Below, one piece after another: positions 53,773-63,256 of a DNA stretch of 64,000 bases. Numbering within the stretch: position 1 is the stretch's first letter; each line of letters starts with the position of its first letter. The DNA comes from Hyphomicrobiales bacterium. GTDB lineage: Bacteria; Pseudomonadota; Alphaproteobacteria; Rhizobiales; Rhizobiaceae. Both the position numbers and the translations under genes were made by a program. Under the pieces are notes generated by a model that did no database searches, was not told the origin of the DNA, and saw only the letters and a list, made by a program, of their open reading frames with translations. Location of the stretch: NCBI GenBank assembly GCA_900473805.1, contig UCMS01000006.1, positions 1 through 64,000 on the forward strand. The letters are read 5' to 3'.

Positions 53773-54371
53773 CAGCCCTTCATCAGATTTTCGAGCTTCT
53801 TCACGGCCGTGTCCGGGTTTTCGCCATAGGCGATGGTGCCCTTGAAACGACCCTCTGCGTCGAGCAGGAAAACCGAAGCCGTGTGATCCATCGTGTAATC
53901 GCCATCCGGCTTGCTTTCGTCCAGCGGCACCTTCTTGGCATAGACGCGAAAGCCCTTGATGACCTCTGCGATCTTCGCGGGATCGCCGGCGATGCCGGTG
54001 ACACGGTCGGTGACATTGGAAATGTACTGACCAAGGATCTCAGGAGTGTCGCGCTCCGGGTCGACGGTAACGAAGTAAGCCTGCAGGCCCTTGGCATCCG
54101 GGTCAACCTTCTTCAACCAGCCATCAAGCTCGAACAGTGTGGTCGGGCAGACTTCCGGGCAATGGGTGAAGCCGAAGAACAGGGCAGTCGGCTTGCCGCG
54201 AAACGCCTGTTCGCTGATCGGCTGGCCCTTTTGATCGACAAGCTGAAACGGCACCCCGAATGGCGCTTCCGCAATTTTATCGCCGGATTGCGTGACCGCA
54301 AAGGTCAGCCAGCCAAGCGCCCCGGCCATGACGACGACAGCGGCCCACAAGACGATCCGGACGGTTTTCAT
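53772..54371 (-). CDS. SCO1/SenC-family copper chaperone
   Basis: 199 residues from the ATG at 54371. A membrane anchor (5-22) is followed by a thioredoxin-like domain: FFGFTHCPEVCPTTLFEL (CxxxC copper site), VDPERDTPEILGQY and the histidine ligand in TMDHTASVFLL. SCO proteins deliver copper to the CuA centre of cytochrome oxidase in the periplasm. No oxidase genes are within the window, though a small membrane protein and a DUF2189 gene lie upstream. Confidence 0.93.
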   Translation of the reverse strand: MKTVRIVLWAAVVVMAGALGWLTFAVTQSGDKIAEAPFGVPFQLVDQKGQPISEQAFRGKPTALFFGFTHCPEVCPTTLFELDGWLKKVDPDAKGLQAYFVTVDPERDTPEILGQYISNVTDRVTGIAGDPAKIAEVIKGFRVYAKKVPLDESKPDGDYTMDHTASVFLLDAEGRFKGTIAYGENPDTAVKKLENLMKG

Positions 54372-54489
54372 GCACAATATCCTTGGCGACAAACAACATT
54401 CACGAGCCGGATAGTCCTAAGAACGGGCAAAAGCAATTCAACTCGAAGCGATGGCGGCATCAGCGCCGATTTGTCACGGTCCGAACCGC

Positions 54490-54645
54490 TCAAAAGCAGT
54501 AGGCGAGACCGGAATCGATCGCCGACAGGAAGATTTCGCCACCGAAACGCATCCAGCCGAAGAATACGAACGTCGATCCCAAAAGACCGGCAAGCCCAAG
54601 GGCGGCCAGAGCGAGATATCGGGTTTTGCGCTGCAAAGCGATCAT
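54490..54645 (-). CDS. small membrane protein upstream of the SCO gene
   Basis: 51 residues, MIALQRKTRYLALAALGLAG at the start, one membrane helix (11-31, including STFVFFGW), then MRFGGEIFLSAIDSGLAYCF. It is too short to be called by most gene finders. It reads toward the SCO1 gene, 118 bases away. The arrangement (basic start, one helix, aromatic and cysteine end) resembles small membrane proteins found near SCO1/cytochrome oxidase genes. No good ribosome site is seen. Confidence 0.6.
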   Translation of the reverse strand: MIALQRKTRYLALAALGLAGLLGSTFVFFGWMRFGGEIFLSAIDSGLAYCF

Positions 54646-54779
54646 GACGGCATGTTACCGCATCGTGGAAGCAAAGGCACGTCGTTTCACGACGCAACGA
54701 GGACACTTGACGGATATCAAGGAATGGAATCGACTTTTGCTGACAGATTGTCGCATCACCAGCGTCTTGGGAGGGACAT

Positions 54780-55571
54780 ATGGAACAGCAAGCGATCAAG
54801 AACGGGTCCGTGCCGAAATTCCGGATCAACCGGCTGACCTTGGAGGATGTCGCGGCCGCTTTTGCAGATGGTATCCGGGATTTTCGGACATACCCGCTCT
54901 ACGGCCTGTTCTTCGGCGCGATTTACGCGCTCGGCGGTATCTTCATCGCGGTCATGCTGGCCTATTATCACTTGCCTTGGATGATCATCCCCGTGGCGAT
55001 TGGTTTTCCACTCGTCGGCCCCTTCGTCGCCGTCGGGCTTTACGAGATCAGCCGGCGCCACATGGCTGGCGAACCCGTGGGCTGGAAGGCCATCCTGACC
55101 GAGGTCTTCCGTCAGCGAGAGCGACAACTGTCCTGGATGGCTTTTGTCGTCCTCTTCATATTCTGGATCTGGATCTATCAGGTCCGCCTGCTGATGGCTC
55201 TCATGCTTGGCTTCCGCATTCCTGCAACGCTTAACGCTTTTGCCGATCTGGTTTTCACGACACCCCAGGGCCTGACGTTCCTGGCCGTCGGCACGATCGT
55301 CGGTGCTGTTCTCGCCACCATCCTTTTTACGGCCACGGTGATTTCGATGCCGCTGCTGCTCGATCACGATCCGGATTTCGTGACGGCGATGCTGACCAGT
55401 CTGAGGACAGTGACGGAAAATCCGGTCCCCATGCTGGCCTTCGGTTTCTTCGTCGCGCTTGCCGCATTCCTGGCGCTGGTCCCCTTCTTTGCCGGCCTTC
55501 TGATCGTGCTGCCCGTTGCTGGTCATGCGACCTGGCACCTATACAGGCGTGCAATTTCCGCATCGGCGTGA
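54780..55571 (+). CDS. DUF2189 integral membrane protein
   Basis: 263 residues with about six membrane helices. The start NGSVPKFRINRLTLEDVAAAFADGIRDF and the mid-protein GPFVAVGLYEISRRHMAGE are the DUF2189 signature, a family often near cytochrome c oxidase genes in alphaproteobacteria. GGGAGGG precedes the ATG. It is divergent from the SCO and small-protein genes. Confidence 0.9.
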   Translation: MEQQAIKNGSVPKFRINRLTLEDVAAAFADGIRDFRTYPLYGLFFGAIYALGGIFIAVMLAYYHLPWMIIPVAIGFPLVGPFVAVGLYEISRRHMAGEPVGWKAILTEVFRQRERQLSWMAFVVLFIFWIWIYQVRLLMALMLGFRIPATLNAFADLVFTTPQGLTFLAVGTIVGAVLATILFTATVISMPLLLDHDPDFVTAMLTSLRTVTENPVPMLAFGFFVALAAFLALVPFFAGLLIVLPVAGHATWHLYRRAISASA

Positions 55572-55608
55572 CGAGAAGCGCAGCATCGCCCTACAACGTT
55601 CAATTAAA

Positions 55609-55624
55609 TTAGCTTAAGTTTAAC
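55609..55624 (+). promoter_or_regulatory. possible CtrA-like site upstream of the MCP gene
   Basis: In an AT-rich patch, TTAG and TTAAC are separated by seven bases, one mismatch from the CtrA full site TTAA-N7-TTAAC. It lies 137 bases before the MCP start. CtrA often controls chemotaxis genes in this class; the match is imperfect. Confidence 0.3.
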
Positions 55625-55760
55625 TATGCCGTGCGATTCTGCCCCAGCGTTGTGGCGGGATCCGCCACGCGGACATGACCGTCCTCAGGGCTCACTCCTG
55701 ATCTTCGCATGACACGACAACGGCGACACGACTGCTGGACCGCGTCTGAGGAGACACAGC

Positions 55761-57722
55761 TTGTTCAACTACATTACGGGGAAGAATCTGTCCGTCAGGC
55801 AACGTCTGATGACCTTGGGCGCAGCCGCCGTGGTCGGCATCGGCTCGATGTTGGCCGTCGGATGGTACCAGAACGCGCAGCTTAACCTCGCCCTGGAACG
55901 TGCCATCGAGGTCAAGGCAGAAGTCGAGAAGGTCAACGAGATGCGGTTGGCCAATGCCAACCTCGTGCTGGCGGCCATGGACACGATCATTGATCGCGGC
56001 GAAGGCAGTATCCAGCCGGAGCGGGTGGACATCATCAACGCGGCAGGCGCAATCCTCACCGAAGGCAGTTCCACCCTCAAGGCAATCGCCTCCGAAGCGG
56101 GCGCTGCGGGCGAGACCGGCACTTATGACCAGGATCTGCAGACCGTCCTTCAGGCGGTCAAGGTCGATCTGAAGCGAATGGTCGAAACCGGCGCCCCGGA
56201 AGGCGACTATGCCGCGATCGACGATGCCATCGACGGTGCGGGCGAGCGACTCGGCACGGCACTGAACAACATCTCCGCGCTCGGCGGAAACATCGTTGAA
56301 GAACGGGTCGCCGAAGCGACGCTCCGCAGCGCAGAGGCCCTTTACGTCCAGCTGATTCTGGGCGCCATCGCCTTCCTGACGGTGCTCGGCCTGCAATTCG
56401 TGCATGGAAACTCGATCGCCAACGGCATTCGCGCGGTGGCGCGCAGCATGCAGCAGATCGTGGACGGGGATTATCAGTCGCGCATAGAGGCGACTGATCG
56501 CGGCGACGAAATTGGCCGCATGGCGAAATCGGCCGACGTCTTCCGCCTCGCAGCCATCGAAAAGCAGGATCTCGAAGAGCGCACCCGCAGCCAGCGTCTT
56601 CAGGATGAGAACGAACGGGAGCGCCGGATGGCGGCTGCCGAATCCGATACCCGCGCCCTCAAGCAGGCGGTTGATGCTTTGGGCGGCGGCCTCAGAAAAC
56701 TCTCGGAAGGCGATCTTTGCGTCGCCATCGACGCCGCCTTTCCCGTGGATCTGGAGAGCCTGCGCCACGACTTCAACCAGGTTGCGACAAATCTGAAGAA
56801 GGTGATGACGGAAATCTCGAGCAACAGCAGCTCCATTCATGCAAACAGCCAGCAGATGCGCAGTGCCGCCGACGATCTCGCCCGTCGCACCGAGCAGCAA
56901 GCCGCATCGCTCGAAGAGACGTCAGCGGCCCTTTCCGAAATCACGCAGACGGTCAAAACCTCGACGGAACGGGCAGAAGAAGCCAGCCACATGGTCGACA
57001 ACGCGAAGGATTATGCCGAGAAGTCTGGCGGCGTGGTCAACGACGCCATGGCAGCGATGAACCGGATCGAGGATGCGACCGGCGAAATCGGCAAGATCAT
57101 CAACGTCATCGACGAGATCGCCTTCCAGACAAACCTGCTCGCCCTCAATGCAGGCGTCGAAGCCGCCCGTGCCGGGGATGCCGGCAAAGGCTTCGCCGTC
57201 GTTGCCCAAGAGGTGCGCGCCCTTGCCGGCCGCGCTGCCGAAGCGGCCCGCGACATCAAGACTCTGGTCGGTCGCTCGAGCGACGAAGTGCGCAGCGGCG
57301 TCGAACTCGTCATCGCCACGGGCGAGGCGCTGCACCGCATCGGTGAAGATGTTTTACGAATTAACGAGCACGTTAAGGCAATCGTTACCAGCGCTCGTGA
57401 ACAATCAGTCGGACTGAGCGAGATCAACTCGGCCGTCGGACAGATGGACCAGGTCACGCAACAGAATGCGGCGATGGTAGAGCAGACCAACGCGGCATCC
57501 CATACTCTGGCCAGCGACGCCGAGAATCTCTCGCGACTGGTCGGGCAGTTCAAGATGAGCCTGACTGCGACTGCTCATGCACATGTTTCGGAGCCGGCCG
57601 CCGCCACTCCCGCAACACCCTCTCCCGCGCGTGCCCTCATCAACAAGGTCGCCGGGACATTCAACCGATCGGTCTCGGCATCCGCAGGTGCCGCTGCAAA
57701 AGAACACTGGGAAGAGTTCTAA
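55761..57722 (+). CDS. methyl-accepting chemotaxis protein
   Basis: 653 residues from a TTG start with GAGGAG upstream. Membrane helices at about 17-35 and 197-213 frame a 160-residue helical periplasmic sensor; HAMP follows (about 212-265), then the signalling coiled coil with tip sequence [21 protein letters not shown] and [20 protein letters not shown]. The last residues HWEEF match the xWxxF pentapeptide that tethers CheR and CheB. cheW follows after one base. The ligand is unknown. Confidence 0.95.
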   Translation: MFNYITGKNLSVRQRLMTLGAAAVVGIGSMLAVGWYQNAQLNLALERAIEVKAEVEKVNEMRLANANLVLAAMDTIIDRGEGSIQPERVDIINAAGAILTEGSSTLKAIASEAGAAGETGTYDQDLQTVLQAVKVDLKRMVETGAPEGDYAAIDDAIDGAGERLGTALNNISALGGNIVEERVAEATLRSAEALYVQLILGAIAFLTVLGLQFVHGNSIANGIRAVARSMQQIVDGDYQSRIEATDRGDEIGRMAKSADVFRLAAIEKQDLEERTRSQRLQDENERERRMAAAESDTRALKQAVDALGGGLRKLSEGDLCVAIDAAFPVDLESLRHDFNQVATNLKKVMTEISSNSSSIHANSQQMRSAADDLARRTEQQAASLEETSAALSEITQTVKTSTERAEEASHMVDNAKDYAEKSGGVVNDAMAAMNRIEDATGEIGKIINVIDEIAFQTNLLALNAGVEAARAGDAGKGFAVVAQEVRALAGRAAEAARDIKTLVGRSSDEVRSGVELVIATGEALHRIGEDVLRINEHVKAIVTSAREQSVGLSEINSAVGQMDQVTQQNAAMVEQTNAASHTLASDAENLSRLVGQFKMSLTATAHAHVSEPAAATPATPSPARALINKVAGTFNRSVSASAGAAAKEHWEEF

Positions 57723-57723
57723 G

Positions 57724-58188
57724 ATGAGCAATGCTATCAAACAGTCGGGTGCGTATCTCGAAATCGTGTCCTTTCATCTCGGCGATCAGGAATTCTGTAT
57801 CGACATCATGGCGATCCGCGAAATCCGCGGTTGGGCACCGGTGACGCCGATGCCGCACACGCCGCCCTATGTCCTGGGTCTGATCAACCTGCGCGGCGCC
57901 GTCATTCCGGTCATCGACATGGCCTGCCGTCTCGGCATGAAGATGACGGAACCCTCCGAACGCGCCGCCATCATCGTCACCGACATCGCCGGCAAGCTGG
58001 TCGGGCTTCTGGTCGAACAGGTATCCGACATGATGACCATCCGCTCTGAAGACCTGCAGCCGGCACCGGAAATCATCCCGGAAGCCCAGCGCGCCTTCTG
58101 CCGCGGCATCGTTGCTCTCGAAAAGTCGATGGTCTGCTTCCTCAACCTCGACACGGTGATCGCTGACGAACTCGCTCAGGCTGCCTGA
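57724..58188 (+). CDS. cheW: chemotaxis adaptor CheW
   Basis: 154 residues. Motifs include FHLGDQEFCIDIMAIREI at the start, YVLGLINLRGAVIPVIDMACRLG and VCFLNLDTVI near the end. It bridges MCPs and the kinase CheA. It lies one base after the MCP stop codon and is clearly its partner, an MCP-cheW pair away from a main chemotaxis cluster. A weak stem-loop (ACCCCG/CGGGGT, 58214-58232) follows. Confidence 0.95.
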   Translation: MSNAIKQSGAYLEIVSFHLGDQEFCIDIMAIREIRGWAPVTPMPHTPPYVLGLINLRGAVIPVIDMACRLGMKMTEPSERAAIIVTDIAGKLVGLLVEQVSDMMTIRSEDLQPAPEIIPEAQRAFCRGIVALEKSMVCFLNLDTVIADELAQAA

Positions 58189-58336
58189 GCCCAAGCTCTT
58201 CCCGGAGTCTGGACCCCGAATTTTACGGGGTTCAGGCCTGCACCGATACGACGCGATTGGCCTCGCCGCCAATGGCGCTTTCGGCGTTTTCAGCGTTCAA
58301 CTATATGTTATTTTCCAAAACTGTTTCTTTTGTAGT

Positions 58337-58361
58337 GGAACCGGTTGCGGCATTGGGCGTT
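58337..58361 (+). promoter_or_regulatory. EcfG-type general stress promoter
   Basis: GGAAC (58337-58341) and CGTT (58358-58361) are 16 bases apart, an exact match to the EcfG/RpoE2 consensus. The downstream gene starts 57 bases later. Confidence 0.85.
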
Positions 58362-58417
58362 TCTCCATGGCTTCCGACGAAGCGGAAGTTTCTGCAAGGA
58401 AACCAAGGAGAAATACA

Positions 58418-58780
58418 ATGAATTCTGCTGTAAAGCTCGCGCTCGCCGGTGCAATGTCTATGGCGTCCTTCTCGGGCGTCGCACTGGCCCAGACCGCTGA
58501 CCCCATGGTCGACTCGACGACCACGACCAATTCCACGACCGGCATGACCGAAGGCGTCAACATCGTCCGCCTCGACAGCCTCGACAATGACCAGAACCGC
58601 CAGGAACATACGCGCCTGGAAAAGATGGTCACCGACCAGGCAGCCATGTCGAAGGCCCAGTCTGACGTAAGCGCCGATCCGGCGGTTGCTGCAGCCCTGC
58701 AGGCGCAGAGCATCAATGCAACCAATGTTATTGCGGTTGAGACCGCAGCGAATGGCGGCAAGATCGTCTACGTCCGTTAA
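58418..58780 (+). CDS. secreted stress-responsive protein of unknown function
   Basis: 120 residues from the ATG at 58418, preceded by AAGGAGAAATACA, an excellent ribosome site. A signal peptide (1-24, ending VALAQ) and a mature region rich in Thr, Asp, Asn and Ala, with DSTTTTNSTTGMTEGVNI near its start and NATNVIAVETAANGG near its end. No cysteines, no recognised domain. It stands alone between an EcfG promoter and a terminator, so expression should rise in the general stress response. Confidence 0.8.
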   Translation: MNSAVKLALAGAMSMASFSGVALAQTADPMVDSTTTTNSTTGMTEGVNIVRLDSLDNDQNRQEHTRLEKMVTDQAAMSKAQSDVSADPAVAAALQAQSINATNVIAVETAANGGKIVYVR

Positions 58781-58798
58781 TCGACAGGACGCACAAAA

Positions 58799-58835
58799 AA
58801 GCCCCGCGTGCTTCTGCCGCGGGGCTTATTTTTTA
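58799..58835 (+). terminator. intrinsic terminator
   Basis: AGCCCCGCG and CGCGGGGCT pair around a nine-base loop and are followed by TATTTTTT. Ends the stress-regulated gene and lies just before the convergent creA gene. Confidence 0.88.
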
Positions 58836-58859
58836 GAACCATCGGTTCGCGCCGAGATG

Positions 58860-59348
58860 TTATTGCGGCTTGCCCTGCGTCCAGGTGACATTCTGATTGA
58901 ACAGTGGCACCGTCGAAATCGCCATCTTGGCCGATCCCTCGACCACCTGGCGGGAATGCGCCAGATAGATCAGCGTGTCATTCTCCTTGTCGTAAATCCG
59001 GTTCACGACGAGGGACTTCCAGATGATCGACAGCCCCTCGCGAAACACCTCCTCGCCCTCTTCCGACAGATCGATCTTGCCGATTTCGATCGGCCCCGTC
59101 TGACGGCAGGCAATGGAATTGTTGGAGGGGTCTTCGAACCAGTTTCCTTTGCTCAGGCGATCGATGATGGAGCGGTCGAAATAGGTCACATGGCAGGTGA
59201 CGCCCTTCACCTCCGGATCCGTCACTGCTTCAACCACGATGTCATTGCCAACCCAGTCGACACCGACTTTGCCCACGACCTCGGCAAGAGCGGGAGCGGC
59301 AATACCGGCGGTGAGAGTTGCAATGATGAACAGTCGACGCGGGGACAT
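58860..59348 (-). CDS. creA: CreA family protein
   Basis: 162 residues. Signal peptide (1-22, ending PALA), then the CreA signature VGKVGVDWVGNDIVVEAVTDPEVKGVTCHVTYFDR and DPSNNSIACRQTGPI. Two cysteines likely form a disulphide in the periplasm. CreA is conserved in proteobacteria with unknown function. It has no crePBCD partners here. Confidence 0.9.
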   Translation of the reverse strand: MSPRRLFIIATLTAGIAAPALAEVVGKVGVDWVGNDIVVEAVTDPEVKGVTCHVTYFDRSIIDRLSKGNWFEDPSNNSIACRQTGPIEIGKIDLSEEGEEVFREGLSIIWKSLVVNRIYDKENDTLIYLAHSRQVVEGSAKMAISTVPLFNQNVTWTQGKPQ

Positions 59349-59393
59349 GGCCTCACTCCTTTGTGATCGATACCATCTAGATAAGATGTCGCA

Positions 59394-60038
59394 TCAGCCT
59401 TGCAAGGCGGCAGTCTTGCGCTTTGGCTTACGGGCAAACGAACACGCATCATAACCGCCGCGATGCAGACGGCCCGGATTGAGGGCAAGGCGCTCGGCAA
59501 GGTCGAGAAGCCCGCTCGCCCCCGCCTCCCCCGCCATGGCGAGACAAGCCTCGGCACAGATGCGTGCGTCTTCGGCAGCATTGTGATGCTGGAAGGAAAA
59601 TCCCAGATGTGCCGCAAGCACGTTCAGCCGATGCGAGCCGAGATCAGGCCAGTGCCGTTGCGCGAGCTTGACGCTGCAGAGATAGGAGAACTCTGGATAA
59701 GGAAGCCCATAGAAATCGAGGCTTGCCCGAATGACGGAGAAATCGAAGGCGGCGTTGTGCGCCACCATGATCGCTCCCTCGAAATCGCCGAGGAATTCCG
59801 CCATCACCTCCGGAAACTCGGGAGCATAGGCCACGTCTTCGGCGCGAATACCGTGGATTGCCGTGTTGAACGGCGAAAACCGGTTGCCCGGCGGTCGGAT
59901 CAAACGCTCCTCGACCCGCACCACGACGCCATTCTCGATGAAGGCCAACCCGACGGAACAGGCGCTCGCCCGTGCCTCGGTCGCGGTTTCGAAGTCGATG
60001 GCGATCGCTCGCTCTCTGAAAGCCGATGGACTGGACAT
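59394..60038 (-). CDS. DnaQ-like 3'-5' exonuclease
   Basis: 214 residues. ExoI AIDFETATEARASACSVG, ExoII VAHNAAFDFSVI and ExoIII HHNAAEDARICAEACL (DEDDh type) are all intact. The C-terminus is a basic stretch (ARKPKRKTAALQG). The fold is that of the polymerase III epsilon subunit or of RNase T-like enzymes, but it is a stand-alone protein. The substrate (DNA or RNA) is not settled by the motifs. Confidence 0.9.
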   Translation of the reverse strand: MSSPSAFRERAIAIDFETATEARASACSVGLAFIENGVVVRVEERLIRPPGNRFSPFNTAIHGIRAEDVAYAPEFPEVMAEFLGDFEGAIMVAHNAAFDFSVIRASLDFYGLPYPEFSYLCSVKLAQRHWPDLGSHRLNVLAAHLGFSFQHHNAAEDARICAEACLAMAGEAGASGLLDLAERLALNPGRLHRGGYDACSFARKPKRKTAALQG

Positions 60039-60296
60039 AGGCTCGGCATAAACCGGCCGATGGATTCGGGCAACAGCGCTTTATGCCCCGCTTGACATTC
60101 ACAAGCGGCGCAAGCAGCCTTTGCCCATGATGTTTGCCGCTTCGACCACCGTCGTGACCATGTGCACCTTCGTCCTTCTCAAGGGCGCGGGGTGTGTCTC
60201 TACGGTCTGATCCGCCGCAAGTCATCCTCCTGCAACCCTGCGAGACAGCCGGGTTGCAGCAACCGGCTCTCTCCTTCGAACGAAAATGAGAGTCCC

Positions 60297-60836
60297 ATGC
60301 ATGAAGCCATCCAGCCTCCCGCCATCTCCCCGTCAGCCTCCTGGCCGCAGGGTCTTGTAATACGCCCGGCCACACCGGCAGACGCCCAGCAAGTCGCCGA
60401 TTTCCACAATCTCCCGGGCTACAGAGCGGGTACCCTTCGTCTACCCTACCAGTCGGCGGAGGAAGTTCGACGTTTTCTGGAACAGCCGCGCGGCGAAAAC
60501 ATCAATCTGGTCGCAGTGATCGATGGTCTGATCGTCGGGGACATTGGCCTTATCCGTGCCGGGGGACGCCGGGCCCATGCCGCCATGATCGGCATGGGCG
60601 TCCACGACGCCTATCATCGCCGAGGAATCGGCCGCGCCTTGCTCGGTGAGGTCATCGCCATCGCCGACGAATGGCTCGACCTCCACCGCCTGGAACTGAC
60701 CGTCTTCTGTGACAACCACGCAGCGATCGGACTCTATCAGTCCTTCGGCTTCGAAACGGAGGGAACACACCGCGCCTTCGCCTACCGCGCCGGCACCTAT
60801 GTCGACGCTTTCGCCATGGCCCGCCTGCGCATGTGA
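60297..60836 (+). CDS. GNAT N-acetyltransferase
   Basis: 179 residues. The acetyl-CoA-binding motif VHDAYHRRGIGRALLGEVIAIAD and the following LELTVFCDNHAAIGLYQSFGFETEG are typical. The first 20 residues are a Pro/Ser-rich addition. The substrate is unknown. The 258 bases upstream hold a 27-codon frame near 60127 but no convincing gene. Confidence 0.88.
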   Translation: MHEAIQPPAISPSASWPQGLVIRPATPADAQQVADFHNLPGYRAGTLRLPYQSAEEVRRFLEQPRGENINLVAVIDGLIVGDIGLIRAGGRRAHAAMIGMGVHDAYHRRGIGRALLGEVIAIADEWLDLHRLELTVFCDNHAAIGLYQSFGFETEGTHRAFAYRAGTYVDAFAMARLRM

Positions 60837-60864
60837 GGAGGCAATCGATTGCATAGGGAGGACC

Positions 60865-60889
60865 GGCCCTTCACCATACCGGGCCTTTT
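60865..60889 (+). terminator. weak terminator after the GNAT gene
   Basis: GGCCC and GGGCC pair around an 11-base loop and are followed by TTTT. Confidence 0.45.
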
Positions 60890-61006
60890 AATGCCCTCCC
60901 CCTGTACTTTCGGAAGCGATGCGGGTAGGAACGGCGCCAACATACCCGCACTCGGCGGGCGCGGCGCCTGTGCCCGCACCATCCATCACTTTCGAAAGAC
61001 AAACCT

Positions 61007-63094
61007 ATGACCGATTTCGACGCCATCGTCCCGGCGATTGCCGAGGCCTTGCGCAAACGTGGCTATGAGACGCTGACCCCCGTCCAGGAAGCCATGATAG
61101 ACCCGGACCTCGAAGGCCGCGATGCGCTCGTGTCAGCCCAGACCGGCTCGGGCAAGACGGTGGCTTTCGGTCTCGCCATGGCCCCGACGCTCCTGCCCGA
61201 TGCCGGCCGTTTCGACCGTGCAGGAGCCCCCTTGGCGCTCGCCATCGCGCCGACCCGGGAACTCGCCATGCAGGTGAAGCGCGAGCTGGAATGGCTGTAT
61301 GCCGAAACCGGCGCTGTCATCGCCTCCTGCGTTGGCGGGATGGACGTTCGCAACGAGCGCCGCGCCCTCGAACGCGGTGCCCATATCATCGTCGGCACGC
61401 CCGGCCGCCTTCGTGACCACATCACCCGCCGCGCGCTCGACCTGTCAGAACTGAAGGTCGTGGTGCTCGACGAGGCCGACGAAATGCTCGATCTCGGCTT
61501 CCGCGAAGATCTCGAATTCATCCTCGAGGAGTCCCCCGAAGACCGCCGGACGCTGATGTTCTCGGCAACGGTTCCGCGCTCGATCGCCGATCTCGCCAAG
61601 AGCTATCAGCGCGACGCTCGCCGCATCGAGACGGTCTCCGAAAAGAAGCAGCACGTCGACATCGAATACCGCGCGCTGATGGTTGCCAATCCGGACCGCG
61701 AAAACGCCATCATCAACGTGCTGCGCTTCTACGAAGCCCGCAACGCCATCGTCTTCTGCTCGACCCGCGCGGCCGTGAACCATCTGACATCGCGCCTGCA
61801 CAATCGCGGCTTTTCGGTCGTGGCCCTCTCCGGCGAGCTGTCGCAAAACGAGCGGACCCATGCGTTGCAGGCCATGCGTGATGGCCGCGCCCGCGTGTGC
61901 ATTGCAACCGATGTCGCGGCACGTGGTATCGACCTGCCCGGCCTCGAGTTGGTCATCCACGCGGATCTGCCGACCAATTCCGAAACTCTGCTGCATCGCT
62001 CGGGCCGTACCGGCCGCGCCGGCAACAAGGGCGTTTCGGCCCTGATCGTCCCGAACAGTGCCCGCCGCAAGGCAGAGCGCCTGCTCGGCGGCGCCAATGT
62101 CCGCCCCACCTGGGCACTTCCGCCCTCTGCCGATGAAGTCATGGCCCGCGACGACGAACGCCTGATGGCGGATCCCTCGCTGACCCAGCCGGTTGGTGAA
62201 GACGAGAGCGCGATGGTCGCCACCCTGCTTTCGACCCACGGGGCGGAACAGGTCGCCGCCGCCTTCCTGCGCCTGCAGCGCGGCAACCGTTCGGCCCCGG
62301 AAGACCTCATCCCGGTCAATCCGGAAGCCGTGCGCAAGCAGCGCGAACCCGATTATGCCAATCCGTCCAGCGCCGCCACCAAGCCGCGCGCCGAATTTGG
62401 TCCGAGCGTCTGGTTCTCGCTCTCCGTCGGCCGCCGTCAAAATGCCGAGCCCCGATGGCTGATCCCGATGCTCTGCCGCAACGGCAACATCACCAAGAAC
62501 GAGATCGGTGCAATCAAGATGCAGCCGGAGGAGACCTTCGTGGAGATCTCCGAAAGCGGCCTCGAGACCTTCATCGCCGCCCTCGGCCCGAACCAGGCTC
62601 TGGAGCGCGGCATCACCGTGCAGCGTCTGCCTGGCATGCCGAATTTCAACGCCGCCCCGAAGGAACGCCCCGCTCGCCCGCCGCGCGAAGACGGCGAACG
62701 CCAGCCCTATGCCGACAAGAAGTCTTTCGGCGAGAAGAAGGCCTATGGGGACAAGAAGCCTTACGGGGAGAAGAAATCCTTCGGCGACAAGAAGCCCTAT
62801 GGTGACAAGCCTTCCTATGGCGAGAAGAAGCCCTATGCCCGCAAGGACGAGGCCCGGGCACCGCGCGATGCCATGGCCGTGGCCGACGCCGAGGTCTGGG
62901 GCGATGCGCCGGCAAAGCCTGCGTTTAAGAAACCCAAGGGCGCTTCGAACGCCTGGGATAAGTCGGCCAAGCCGGACTGGGCCGGAAAGCCCAAGGGTGA
63001 CAAGCCCGCTTACGCTGGCAAGCCCAAGGGCAAGTTCGACGACCGGGGCACTGCGGGCGGGCCGAAGAAGAAGTCCTTCAAGCCGAAGGGCTGA
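61007..63094 (+). CDS. DEAD-box RNA helicase with DbpA-type RNA-binding domain and repeat tail
   Basis: 695 residues. Helicase core: Q motif TPVQEAM, AQTGSGKT, LDEADEMLDLGF, FSATVPR and HRSGRTGRAG. Residues 465-545 match the DbpA/CsdA RNA-recognition domain (VWFSLSVGRRQNAEPRWLIPMLC, ITKNEIGAI). Residues about 568-612 are seven near-copies of a six-residue unit of the form KK-(S/A/P)-(F/Y)-G-(E/D), followed by another Lys/Pro/Gly-rich tail. Likely acts in ribosome assembly or RNA turnover, perhaps in cold stress. The tail is probably disordered and RNA-binding. Confidence 0.93.
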   Translation: MTDFDAIVPAIAEALRKRGYETLTPVQEAMIDPDLEGRDALVSAQTGSGKTVAFGLAMAPTLLPDAGRFDRAGAPLALAIAPTRELAMQVKRELEWLYAETGAVIASCVGGMDVRNERRALERGAHIIVGTPGRLRDHITRRALDLSELKVVVLDEADEMLDLGFREDLEFILEESPEDRRTLMFSATVPRSIADLAKSYQRDARRIETVSEKKQHVDIEYRALMVANPDRENAIINVLRFYEARNAIVFCSTRAAVNHLTSRLHNRGFSVVALSGELSQNERTHALQAMRDGRARVCIATDVAARGIDLPGLELVIHADLPTNSETLLHRSGRTGRAGNKGVSALIVPNSARRKAERLLGGANVRPTWALPPSADEVMARDDERLMADPSLTQPVGEDESAMVATLLSTHGAEQVAAAFLRLQRGNRSAPEDLIPVNPEAVRKQREPDYANPSSAATKPRAEFGPSVWFSLSVGRRQNAEPRWLIPMLCRNGNITKNEIGAIKMQPEETFVEISESGLETFIAALGPNQALERGITVQRLPGMPNFNAAPKERPARPPREDGERQPYADKKSFGEKKAYGDKKPYGEKKSFGDKKPYGDKPSYGEKKPYARKDEARAPRDAMAVADAEVWGDAPAKPAFKKPKGASNAWDKSAKPDWAGKPKGDKPAYAGKPKGKFDDRGTAGGPKKKSFKPKG

Positions 63095-63256
63095 CCGGCG
63101 AGCGAACTCTCCGAGGCCGGCCGCCATCGGCCGGCGCCTGGCCGGTCCTTTCACTTATTGGGGACCGGATGAGGCAGGCGGGCACACTTTGGCCTGCCTC
63201 GTGTGGAACAACACCTTTCCCTCCCGCATTGTCGGCGGGCATGGGAAGGTGGAACA

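Noticed and set aside
60127..60210. 27-codon frame between the DnaQ-like and GNAT genes
   Set aside because: No ribosome site, no terminator and no recognisable sequence pattern.
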